Below, one piece after another: positions 48,401 to 58,679 of a stretch of 64,000 bases of DNA (position 1 is its first letter; each line of letters opens with the position of its first letter). A model generated the notes under the pieces. It was not told the DNA's origin. It ran no database searches and saw nothing but the letters and a program-made list of their open reading frames with translations. A program made the translations under genes and the position numbers. The DNA lies in NCBI GenBank assembly GCA_903813345.2, contig CAIIXF020000012.1, forward strand, positions 28,346,684 to 28,410,683, read 5' to 3'. Source of the stretch: Owenia fusiformis. Taxonomy: Eukaryota > Annelida > Polychaeta > Sabellida > Oweniidae.

Positions 48401-51400
48401 TGATCATGGTTTTGGATATACTTGGTCTATTTTTAATGACAGGTTTACACTTAGAGTTTGTTTTCTCACATGACGAAGATAAGGTCATCTTTATTCCGTG
48501 CAAGATATTGCCATCTTTCATTCTAAAAAGTCACACGTGCAAGATGAGATTTACTTTTGACATCACTGGTTTACAAACATCAACATTATGGCAAAATATA
48601 TACCGTTGCTATGGGTACCCATGCTCATTCTACAAAATAAACTGTGACGTCATTACAACGGAGCTTTGTTGCCAACCGTTTCCATGTATTTTCTACAATA
48701 TTGTTACGACGTCATAACAATTGAGAGATGAAGAAGTTTCATTAATTTGAAGCTATTTTTTATAAAAAGGTGACAAGATGGCATTAAAGTTAGTCATATG
48801 AGAAAACATTTCTTGGACTCGTAACTGTGCAATATCGTCCACTTTTGAACAATTATCAAAGCTCATCGAGAATGGAAAGGTGCACGGGTGCTCATACAAG
48901 AACCTATATTTCTTGCTAGGGTTCCTTACAGTTTTTGGTCCTTTCCATTTGGTACTTGCGCTTAGATATTTACTGTATTATTTTTCTATAATTATTGTTA
49001 CCATTATTATTTAGGAGGATTTAAACTTTACTCCCCCATTTTGATGAACAAATTCACCAATTTATAACATATCGCGAATCTTTTTGGAGATACTGTATTC
49101 AAAATTGTAAGGACTTGATTGGTAGGTCAATTATTTAGGTGGTTTGCAATTATTCCACCCCCTATAGATCTGATTTTGCCTTTAAATCGGAGGATAGCTT
49201 TACCAAGGTTGTCCGAGTATTTCGGGAAAATTGAAGTGAACATACCATTGATCTCTGAAATATCTCCGATTCCATTTGTCGCACGGCGTCGATTGCATCA
49301 TTGAAAACTCTAGTAGCCTCAATGGGAATATTTCTTAGCCAAGGAACCAAATCGAGGTATGACGTATCAACTGCAAACGCAAATGGAGTCAGTTTTTCAG
49401 CAAGTTTGATCTTTTGGTGTAACGGATCATCGACGCCCAGTTTCACGCCCATTGACTGCAATTGTAAAACAAAAAATTTAGACTAGCACAGAATCGTAGC
49501 GAAACATTAACAATTCACAGAAAAATCATTTGTTTATGAAATGTTACCTGGCATATTTTCCATATGCTTAACAAATGTTTCACGGGAAATTGGTAGTTTT
49601 TGACTCAAAATACAACATTCAATAAAAACAGTCTTTGTTACAGTTGTGATAGTTGTGAGATCTGTTTTTGGTTGGGGCTCATATTCGGTTTTTGAAACAT
49701 TTTGGTCCTTAGTTAAAGATGCAACAATTAGTGCAGGGGGGCCATTCAACAATCATCTACCAGTGTCAAAATATATTTAAATTTGGATATTTCATCAAGA
49801 CTAACATATATTTTCATTATAACAAAGAAACCCCCTGGATGAACATTATTTCAGCGGATATTCCTCTTGAAACGTGGTGGATCTTAAAGATCTATGGGAC
49901 TTTAGTGGGACTCCCTTTTATTTATAGAAGCTTTGAGCTGAATTTACACTAATGCTGAAATTGATAGTTAATACATACATTTTAAAAATAGGTATGTCAA
50001 AGAAGGTGTTAAGCCAAATATTGACCTGATAACTCAGAAAAAATTAAAAAAATTCGAAGTTTCTCTCTACAGTCTTTGTTGCCCCTGTATGCCTGGGTCA
50101 CATTTGCTGCTTTTCATCGATCGGCGCCCGGCCGATTGAGTGTTTTGTTCAGTATTGTATTCAATTTTGAACAGACCGTAGTGAAAATCTGAGCAAATGT
50201 GACCAAGGCATTAAGGTCACAATGTTGATCATTATATTTTATTTGGTAAACAATCCAATTAAATAGATAATCAGCCTCAAAACTAGAAAATTATTTGACA
50301 TAGTAAACAAGCAATCATTTAAGCTGACCAGTTAAAGTAATTAGTAAAGGCAATCTAAATTGAACTTGACCGGAGATATCAAGTCAAATCACAGTTAAAG
50401 AAATCTTCAAATTCTAAAAAATTCAAATATACTACATGTATATAAGAAACAGCAACGCAAACTTCGAGGACATGAAAAGGGAATAAGGGAATGACAAAAT
50501 ATAGCAGAACAAACGATCGAACAATTAACACTTACAACTATTATGATGATTCCGATAACCATATCTTCGATGGCGTCATACGGATCAAACGCCTCTGTTT
50601 TGTCAAACTTATCGAGGCATTCGCGAATCTCTTCCATACTGATACGTTCTATGTTGGCAATGCCTTCTCCGTATTGCTTCAAACCTTTCTGAGCAATCCT
50701 CCGCATGGTTTTCCATTCTTTATCAGGATTCCTAGCATAATTAAAGAGCAATATCAAATGTTTAACTACAATGTTTTAGAATAATGATATGTATGTATGT
50801 AAAAGTGCAAAATGGAATGAACTTAAACAGAGCAAAAATGGAACACCAGAGAATACAATTTTTATCAGTTACGTGGAAAATACATCGAAAATCCAACACT
50901 ATTTAAAGAAACAATGTATGGAATCCCCTCATTCAGAAACCATTATCACAAAAGTTAAAGTACCCTTGACAAAGAAAAGGTGAGTCTGAATTTGAAATGT
51001 GACTTCTAGTTCGGGTTGATTCCCCTCTGACCCCATATTACAAAATCACAAAAAGTAAATATCTCTTCTTGTATTGGACATATACCATTTTCTTTTACTG
51101 GACATACTTTAATTTCCATAACTATTCGATACATAAGGGCTATATGAGAATTGAACCACTAAAACAGATGCAATTTAAGTTAAAGGGAACTTTCTACTAT
51201 ACCCGCCATGCTATCTGACCCGAGCGAACCACCTGGTGGTGAAACTGGTAACTACCGACTCGCATTTGCGTTATTGAGCAGTTACGTGATGACATATGGC
51301 TTAAACTTTTGGATACTCCTTTTAGGATAATATTCTTACCTAAAAGTTATAGTTTTAAAGCCATTGGAGTAGATTCTAGTTCGTGCTCCCTGGACTCGCC

Positions 51401-51683
51401 CACCATAATCATCCCCGCTCGTAACTAAGACATCATAAATGGCATCTCCATTTACCACAACAACTTCTTCGGTAAACAAATTCAATTTGTAGACATCTCC
51501 CAACTCTTTTTGCCAATCGCATATTTTTAAGAACACCTGTTTGTCAAACACCTGGATGATGTTTCCAAGAACGGGAAGCCCCCGTGGTGGTCCAGGAGCT
51601 GTACATTTCTTACGGCTGTATCTATTAAAGGCGTATATAACGAGTAAAATAGACGCAGATAATGCAAAAAGTTCGAACAGCAT
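45406..51683 (-). CDS. Cytochrome P450, CYP2 clan, copy 5 (complete, 484 aa)
   Basis: Exons are 51340-51683, 50536-50731, 49246-49455, 47876-48096, 46335-46488, 45942-46063 and 45406-45613; all borders are GT/AG and the frame is open to TGA at 45406. The anchor [14 protein letters not shown] is followed by NRYSRKK and [13 protein letters not shown]. The I-helix is AGTVTTT, with Val at the acid position. ESMR and PERF are intact, and the heme loop is [11 protein letters not shown], where copies 2-4 have FGGG. Exon 3 differs at several positions ([19 protein letters not shown]), as does exon 4 ([18 protein letters not shown]), so it is an older paralog than the 2/3 pair. Its introns hold a LINE end, an 80-bp MITE and a small inverted-repeat element, none touching splice sites. 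Confidence 0.95.
46519..46915 (+). mobile_element. LINE 3' end with (TAAA)n tail
   Basis: The open stretch 46519-46758 reads [19 protein letters not shown] then [14 protein letters not shown] and ends [14 protein letters not shown]. This resembles the cysteine/histidine-bearing C-terminus of LINE ORF2 proteins. It is followed by about 140 bases of 3' UTR and the tail TAAATAAATAAATAAA at about 46890-46907. It is a severely 5'-truncated insertion in intron 4 of copy 5, of a family different from the LINEs at 11700 and 38380. No target duplication was resolved. Confidence 0.75.
46989..47068. mobile_element. 80-bp micro-MITE with 7-bp target duplication
   Basis: The ends GCATCCTCC and GGAGGATGC are inverted repeats, and the interior folds too (CCAGAATC with GATTCTGG). 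ATTATAA is present on both sides (46982-46988, 47069-47075). The homologous repeat near 2350-2380 lacks the insertion, which confirms the borders. It is far too short to encode anything. Confidence 0.75.
50090..50210. mobile_element. Small inverted-repeat element, about 120 bp
   Basis: TGCCTGGGTCACATTTGCT at the left is mirrored by AGCAAATGTGACCAAGGCA at the right, with one change. The interior includes a CGATCGGCGCCCGGCCGATTG dyad, GC-rich for this region. It lies in intron 2 of P450 copy 5. No target duplication could be defined. Confidence 0.6.
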
Positions 51684-51760
51684 TTCTAGGTTCCAGCTTA
51701 ACCGATATAAAGTGCGTTGTTATCTAATAAAGACGTGTTATAAATACAATAAACACGTAG
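51684..51760 (-). promoter_or_regulatory. Conserved 5' flank of P450 copy 5
   Basis: AGATAACAACGCACTTTATATCGGTTAAGCTGG precedes the start codon on the minus strand and closely matches the flank of copy 1. The gene then reads CCTAGAAATG into the start. It may be proximal promoter or 5' UTR; no transcription start is known. Confidence 0.3.
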
Positions 51761-52639
51761 CAAAGTTCAAAAAACATGTAGTTATTTATTAGCCTTGGTG
51801 TATGCAAGACGCCTTATAAATATAGAGCACAAACGTAAATAACAAAATTCAAATAAAGCCTGTATCGATTAGCCTTGATGTACAGGTACGTCGGGTATTT
51901 TAGAGGTCAATGTCACATTTTTTGTTCATGGAGACTGGTTTTTCAAAGTTTAAAACTATTTAGCAGATAAGTATATTGATGGCCTTGTCAGTTGAGCTCA
52001 GTTGGTTGACCCTGTAAGTTGTGTTGGACCCACACAGATTTTGTAATCTCAATAGCTTGACCCTGATTGACACTTTAAATTAATGTATCATATACACACG
52101 CTCATAATGGGAAATTTAAATAAACAATACAAAATAGCTATATCTGAGCTGTTAGTCTCAGATCTGAGTGACAATATCCTGTGATTCAAGCTTCATTTTA
52201 TAGTCCACGAAGAATGGCCTTAATTCTATTTGTTTAACAATATATTATAAACATGATACAACGTGTAAGTTCATTATTGCATATGGTTACGGAAGTTTAA
52301 CAATTTAAAACTGACGCCGACTGCCATGGGTAACAAAAACTATGGTTAGCCTATAACATAAATCACAACGTCTAGGGGTGATTTTGAGAATGAATTCGAA
52401 GTCATTCAGACATTGAAAGTTACCGATCAGAAATGCCTTGTCTTACCGACTAATCTACATTACAATAGTCTGACGACAAGATACTTGTCTGAGAATTTAA
52501 TACTTTAGCGACAGAGTCCAGAAACATTTGCCACATTCTAACGCAATGACGTCAGTTGTAGCAATGCAATTGTTAACTCAGGTTGCCTATTGGGCATTGA
52601 CTGATTGCCAATAAGGTAAATTGTGGCAATCATGTTCAT

Positions 52640-53050
52640 GTTCAACCTTAGTCAACCTAGCTAGGGACCTACATGTAGCTTGAGAAATCAGCTATTTTCA
52701 CACACAGTTCAACAAATATTTTTACTTTTTTATACCTTGTATGAATTATATGAATGTGACTCTTTCATAAAACGTGTTCCACTTTAAAATCTGATCCAGA
52801 GTTATTGAATTTGTAACAAAGGTTTTTAAAAAGAGTTTATACATTGATATACGCAATTCATTGAGTTAAAAGCTTTTGATGAATTCAATCAATGGTACCC
52901 TTGCTATAAAGAGCTTGGATAATAGACTGGTGTGGATAGGACAGCTAAAAATATTCCATATTCAGGAGCATAAGGCAGGTTAAAAATTAAACAACACAGA
53001 TTTAAGTTAATTGTTAAAAACCGTCAGAATAAATATATTTCAAGAGTAGT
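52640..53050. repeat. P450-type 3' flank with no adjoining P450 gene
   Basis: TTCAACCTTAGTCAACC, GAGAAATC.GCTATTTT, TTCATAAAA.GT, GAGTTATTGAATTTGTAACAAAG and GACTGGTGTGGATAGGACAG match, in order, the downstream flanks of copy 2 (10990-11600) and copy 5 (44650-45020). Elsewhere this sequence always lies 3' of a P450 gene, so a sixth unit probably ended here. Its gene is not visible to the right within the window. Confidence 0.55.
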
Positions 53051-53097
53051 AGGAAAATTGGTCCCATGAGGCCAGGCTGGTCACTAGGCTGGTCATC

Positions 53098-53345
53098 TAA
53101 AACCGGAAGTTAGCCATTTTGACAGGAAGTCAGCCATTTTGACCGGAAGTCAGCCATTTTAACCGGAAGTCAGCCATTTTGAATCTCCTGGCAGGAAGTC
53201 AGCCATTTTGAATCTATCCGGGCAAGAGGGTGACATCATAGCGGAAGTGAGGCATCTTTGAGTCGGTCTGAACAGGTAAATGATATCATAGAGGAAGCTC
53301 AGTCATTTTAACTTTGTCTAGGCAAGTGGGTGACACCATAGCAGG
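53098..53345. repeat. Minisatellite with a 22-bp CCGGAAGTCAGCCATTTTGA unit
   Basis: The unit is repeated about five times between 53101 and 53210, with small variants (AACCGG, ACAGG, GCAGG). A looser outer repeat follows, GG(C/T)AAGNGGGTGACA(T/C)CATAG.GGAAG..AG.CAT.TT, seen about three times to 53345. No coding potential. Confidence 0.75.
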
Positions 53346-53719
53346 AAACGTAAGATTAGCCATATTGATAACCTTATGTCATATGAGTAAGGATTACGAT
53401 GACATTGGTCTCACTCGAATCATGAATACATTATGCAAAATCACTTAATAGCTCTTGATGCGTCTATATTCAGGAATCTTTAGTTAAAATTGGGTAATTT
53501 ATGGAGGCTCGCCTTTGACCAAATTTCTATGAGTTTTGTACGTGTGTTAGGTTTACTATAGTCTCAATGAAAAATGGGGGGGGGGGGTGATTATATATAA
53601 CAACTTGACCTCTCTCTACTTTCACATATGAACATAACAATAATTATTTCAACACACATACAATTTATTTACATATAATACAGCATAATATACATCATAA
53701 TTACATTTTTATACAATAT

Positions 53720-54820
53720 TTACAATAATGTTATATCAGAGTCCTTGACCCACGAGTCAAACTTTTTAGGCCAATATTGCCAACGCACTAAATGTTCCTT
53801 TTGACCCTTTCTTGTTCGGGTTTTTAGGATCTTTTCCACCTTCCAAATATCATCTTCATTTGCTTGTACCCTCTGGAGCTCTGCTTGGTAAAAAGTACCC
53901 TTAATGTCTTCATTTTGAAAATCTTTTAAACGATACAATGGAAGGCCCTGTCTGATGAAACGTTGCGCTACTTCAAAAATTTCACCAGTCCAATGCTCGT
54001 TGTATTCTCTTGTAAAAATATGTTTCGATTGGGTAATTCTAACCAAAGCTCCAATGGGAAATTTAAATATATATTTTGACCTAGTTTTAACAGCAGCTGA
54101 TTTTGGATAGTACATCCGCCACCAAATAGCCAGTTCATCGTCTTTAGATACATTTTTAGGAGCCATCTTTATGCTCCTATGCCAGGTGGCATTATAACTT
54201 TTAACAAAATTTTGCAAATCGTCTATATATCTATAGTTCTGTTTATATGTCATGAACCTCATTATTTTCGTCTTCAATGTCTTTATAAGGCGCTCGGAAA
54301 AGTTGGCTTTGGGTGTGTTTTCCGTAACAAAATGGCGTACTCCCCATCGAGCCAGCAATGTCTGTACGACCCTCGCACGAAATTCTTGACCTTTATCCGT
54401 TCTTATGACATCTGGTTGACGTTGCCCTTCTTTGAAGATGTCACCAAAGGCCTCTGCAACAGCTTTACCCGTCTTATTAGGTAGAGGCTTCACCCAGGCA
54501 AAACGGGACATGATGTCAATGACGACGAGGATAAACTTCGTATTGTCATTCTCTGTTGACCAAGTAGACATATCCATGAGATCAGCATCCCATTGTTCAT
54601 CAATATGTGAAACATATACTTTGTTCCGAGTAAATTGTCCCTTAGAAGGTCTCTGTAGGCCATAAGCTTCTTGATTGTCCAGCCATTTCTTTATCTGATA
54701 ACGGGACAGCTGGTATTTCCCATCATTTAGTACAGCTCTATAGAGTTTGTCTGGTCCAGCAAAGGCTCCAGAATTTCGACTGTCGAAGTATAATTTCTTT
54801 AAATAGTCTTGATATGCCAT
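53720..54820 (-). CDS. Polinton integrase (rve family, chromodomain-like C-terminus)
   Basis: This 366-residue frame looks whole. It is a retroviral-type DDE integrase that would join element ends to host DNA. Visible parts are an N-terminal helical region; the catalytic core with D in HIDEQWDADLMD, D in VIRTDKGQEF and E in KANFSERLIKTLK; an SH3-like segment with GALVRITQSKHIFTREY; and a C-terminal chromodomain-like stretch, VEKILKTRTRKGQKEHLVRW. This layout matches animal Polinton integrases. A gene of an LTR element is less likely because no protease, RT or RNase H is near and an ATPase and polymerase follow. Confidence 0.9.
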   Translation of the reverse strand: MAYQDYLKKLYFDSRNSGAFAGPDKLYRAVLNDGKYQLSRYQIKKWLDNQEAYGLQRPSKGQFTRNKVYVSHIDEQWDADLMDMSTWSTENDNTKFILVVIDIMSRFAWVKPLPNKTGKAVAEAFGDIFKEGQRQPDVIRTDKGQEFRARVVQTLLARWGVRHFVTENTPKANFSERLIKTLKTKIMRFMTYKQNYRYIDDLQNFVKSYNATWHRSIKMAPKNVSKDDELAIWWRMYYPKSAAVKTRSKYIFKFPIGALVRITQSKHIFTREYNEHWTGEIFEVAQRFIRQGLPLYRLKDFQNEDIKGTFYQAELQRVQANEDDIWKVEKILKTRTRKGQKEHLVRWQYWPKKFDSWVKDSDITLL

Positions 54821-54879
54821 CTTACACTGTCGGAATCTGACTCCTTAATGACGATCTCTCTTTAAATTGCTAATATTTA

Positions 54880-56460
54880 TCACTCAGTGCTTGATTCAAC
54901 AGCCTCGTTTTCGGATTCACTCTGTTCTTCCTCAGAGCTACTTTCCTGGTCGGTATCCTCTATAAAGACCTCATCAAACTTGTGTTTGTTTTTTAAAAGT
55001 GTCTTCCTAATGGCTAAGTTCACAGAGACACCCCTCCTCGTCATATTATTTATCGAATCAATTATATTTCTGTGTAACGCATTGTCTTTTACATCAACTG
55101 TTAGATTGACGAATTGTTTATATCCTTTCATAAATTCTTCCTTATACTTCGATAATAGTTTATCATCTGCCTTTTCTACGGCCTCTGTCTTATCCATCCC
55201 TCTATCCATATACTCATCCACTTTACGTCTGTGGTCTTCCTCATTCTGTCTTATTGACCACTTCTTTAAGAATGCAAATGTTTCATTTGCTTTCAAATCA
55301 CCATCATCGTCATCAACGTCATTGTCTTTGTCTTGAGGAATCTTCTCCTCAATATTTTGGGTAGACTGGGTCCTCATCCTCTTGGGTAGTGGTCCCTGAT
55401 CTTGACACCAATTTTTTATATGCCTCTGTAAGTCGTGAATGCTTTCAAATACTAAACCACAGTCATCACAGGATACCATGTTGTCTTCTCGAACTTCACG
55501 TTCCAAGTAAGGGTAGTTCTTAACATCCCTACTATTTATAAATGTTGTCGTCGGATAGTCGACTTCTGAAATACCCTGTCTTTCAAGTAAGTGTTTTGAA
55601 TCATTCATTGGTTCCTTGTAGGTGCGGGAATCGTGATGACTTTCAAATTCAACTTCACTTTTAGTAAAGGCATTTGGTTTCAATCTGCTGTGTTCCGAGG
55701 TTTCTTGCTTCAGATCAAGAAGCAAGTAACCATAGGGTCGACTAGTTGCGTTGGTATATGCTCTGACCAACTTGTTTCCATTTCCGGGGTACATCTGTCT
55801 CGATAAGAATGCCACCTGTTGGCGATCTCTCGGGTTATTGAATAGTATCATATAGTGAGAGTTTAAGCTCATCGATCTATTCATTTTTCCTTGATGATAC
55901 ATATTCTGGAGCAGGCATATCACAGACAGATTTCGATGGTGACTGCCTTTGCTATAGAGATCACATATCCGTTGATCATTTGTTGCTTCATTCATAAGAT
56001 CATCGAGAAGTATCAAAGTAGGAACCGAAGTGTCAAGGTATCTTGAATCATCAATATCCTCTGGTATTCCCTTCACAAATTCCAAACGTGGGTTTTTTCT
56101 TAGCTCTTCGTAGGCAGGCTGCCATTGACCATAACACCAGATAATTCTTCTAGGAATTGGGGATATATACCGTTCAATATTTTGAATCAAGTGCTTCATA
56201 AGCCAGGTCTTCCCCGACGATGTTGGTCCGGCTGAAAATACAACAACAAAAAATAATTTTAATACATTACCAAGCTCTTTTTCTATATTTGTGTATTTAT
56301 ACATCTATCAGACTATACCTATACCTGCTATCATAGTAAACGGATGTTTCAGCATAACATCCGATTGATGTATATTTTCTCCATGAAACTTATTCATATG
56401 CCGTGATAGGTTATCACCTCTCGTGAAATTCACACTACACTCAGAACAATTGAAAGACAT
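54880..56460 (-). CDS. Polinton packaging-type ATPase with zinc-finger segments
   Basis: The core has a Walker A motif, GPTSSGKT, and a Walker B motif, TLILLDDLM, with IIWCYGQWQPAYEEL between them, as in Polinton/Maverick FtsK/HerA-type ATPases thought to pack DNA. A C2H2-like segment, CDDCGLVFESIHDLQRHIKNWC, follows the ATPase core, and a highly acidic C-terminus rich in D, E and S ends the protein. Another C2H2-like stretch (CSECSVNFTRGDNLSRH) lies upstream near 56390-56460, separated by what looks like a short intron. The main part looks open throughout. The role in particle assembly is family knowledge, not shown here. Confidence 0.8.
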
Positions 56461-56629
56461 GTTGTCTGTTCAAGATCTATCAGTAAAATGACTCAAAACA
56501 TGGACAACTTAAAATATATAAGAATATTCTAAAGTGCAGTATTTGGATTGATTCAAAATGTATCAATTAAGATCAATTGAAAATATAAACATGCATTGAT
56601 GACATTATAAACTATTGTATAATTAAGTA

Positions 56630-56965
56630 TGGGGAGGAGGTCTGGAGGATAGAGAAGAGAAAAGAGGAGGTTCTGAGGAGTTAAGGATGAGGTAGGGAGG
56701 TGGGAGGAGGTAGGGAGGAGATAGGAGGAGGTAAGGAGGAGGTAGGGAGGATGTGGGAGGAAGCGAAAGGAGGTAGGGAGGAGTTGGGAGGAGGTTAGGA
56801 GGAGGTAAGGAGGTAGGGAGGAGGAAAGGAGGAGAAAGGAAGGATGTGAGAGGAAGAGGGAGGAGGTAGGGAGGAGGTGGGAGGAGGTAAGGAGGAGGTA
56901 GGGAGGATGTGGGAGGAGGCAGGAGGAGGTAGGGAGGATGTGGGAGGAGGTAGGAGGAGACTGAA
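56630..56965. repeat. Purine-rich GGAGGTAGGGAGGA minisatellite
   Basis: About 335 bases are almost purely purine on the plus strand, built from variants of GGAGGTAGGGAGGATGTGGGAGGAGG. The strand asymmetry could favour triplex or G-quadruplex structure. It lies between the polymerase and ATPase parts of the Polinton fossil and has no coding role that I can see. Confidence 0.85.
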
Positions 56966-57000
56966 GGATATTTAAAGAGGGTGTAAGTTTCGATATGTAC

Positions 57001-58644
57001 TTACTTGCTTATCTTATAATGACCATGTGCCAAAGTCCTGATCCCATCATCTAGCACATACCTCTTGTCATCATATGGGTTAAGCGTAATCTTATTGATC
57101 TTTAACATGTATATCTCATGTTTGAAAGACCTGAATTGCTTCATGCATCCCATAGACAGCTTATGACCTAGCACTGCCTCTCTATAGTCGTCATGAGTGA
57201 TGGTGTTCTTGACAACTGCTCTATTAACCCCCTTCGCAGTTTTCTTGGCTTCACCAGCCACTAGCAGAGAGTACATCTTTGGTTTTAAACCAACAAATTC
57301 AGATGGAGGTATTCCCGCGGTTTCATCTTTAAACTTCCCGATGACCTTCTTGTTATCTAAAGAGAATAATGGGTGGTCCTTCGGAAAGTCAGATGTATCA
57401 TAAAGATCCTTTTGCTGACCCATATCTGCATAAATGTCATCTGTGTATATGTGATAACACAGGCTGAAATATAAAATATAAACACATAATACTACTTTAT
57501 TAGTGATAAAATAGTTATACTAATGATATAAACACAACAATATTATTATAATATGTAAATCATTTTTGAAACATTATAAATACCTGTCAGTATCTGTAAA
57601 AAGAAGAGTTGCATCGTCTCCATATGTCGGAACAATATGATCATAGTGGTAATTGTACATCAGTGTCTTGCTGACATCAAGAATGGTGAAGCCACAGTAT
57701 ATTGGGCGGTTAAGGTAGAGCTTAGTTTTCCTTAGTTCAACAGCGGCCAGATCTTTATTGAATATGTTGAAGGCATAAAAGCTCGGTTTGCAGACTAATT
57801 TCCGGAGTCTTTTATCTTTATGAACAAGCTCAATCTGTCTCCGTCGGCGTAAATTTTCACAGGTTTTGCCAAAGACACTGAAAACAGATACGATTCTCAA
57901 TTAATAAGATTAATATGAATTGAGGATGTCGATTTAATAACTTAAATAATTTATATGACATAACTATAGAGTTGCATCTCACCTGTTGTTCATTAACTTG
58001 AACAGATCCTTTTCAAACGCATTCTTTGCCAGCTTTCTTCTTTCTGTATTGAGATCGATATATGATTTCAACCATCTTGACTGTTTGAAGGTTATCGCAC
58101 GATGTATTTTCTTGAGTTTTAAGCCATACCCCATATATTGTTGAAGGTTTCTGTAGTGCACAACATATTTTTCTTTGTTGCTCAGATTGGGAATCAACTT
58201 CTTCGTTGTATTACAATTCAGCTCTAGGTCTTCAGCCAGATGTTTACAGAATGGAGAGATTAGGTCATTGTCTAAACAACACGATTCAGGGGCCAATGGA
58301 TAGTCTGAATGGATATCATGCAGATTTTGAGGATATTCCAAATCCACTTCAAGAAAGTATCCATCCTCTGCATCCTCTGCAATGTTGTTTATATCTAGGT
58401 CGTTGATTTCATCTTCTCCCAACCATCTAAATCCATGTGTTGGCAAAGGTTTACTCATGGCCCAACCATACAGATTGTTTGCATCGACATATGATATATA
58501 CGATTTTGGCTCATCTGGAGAATAGTCGGACATATACGGGTTGTTGGCTTTAGCATATCGATGGGAAATCATGGCTATACCACCTCGGAGCCCAGCCTCG
58601 ATAAACAGATGCATATCTGGATCAGTGAATAATTCTAACCTCAC
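57001..58644 (-). CDS. Polinton protein-primed DNA polymerase B, in blocks
   Basis: Three coding blocks (57979-58644, 57574-57900, 57001-57423) carry family-B polymerase features. FTDPDMHLFIEAGLRGG and SYVDANNLYGWAMSKPLP include the DxxxLYP-like palm motif, NSVFGKTMEN-type sequence appears as SVFGKTCENLRR, and YGDDATLLFTDTD is the second catalytic palm motif. The blocks are separated by short AT-rich gaps, at least some of which look like introns, known in this family. The N-terminal exonuclease region was not found in the window. It would copy the element using a protein primer. Confidence 0.8.
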
Positions 58645-58679
58645 CCCAGCACTCGGAAAAACTAATAAAATAAGAGGTA

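Noticed and set aside
54887-55336. Plus-strand open frame of about 149 codons, serine-rich
   Set aside because: It lies antisense to the ATPase coding region, and its composition is what a complement of acidic, D/E/S-rich codons gives.
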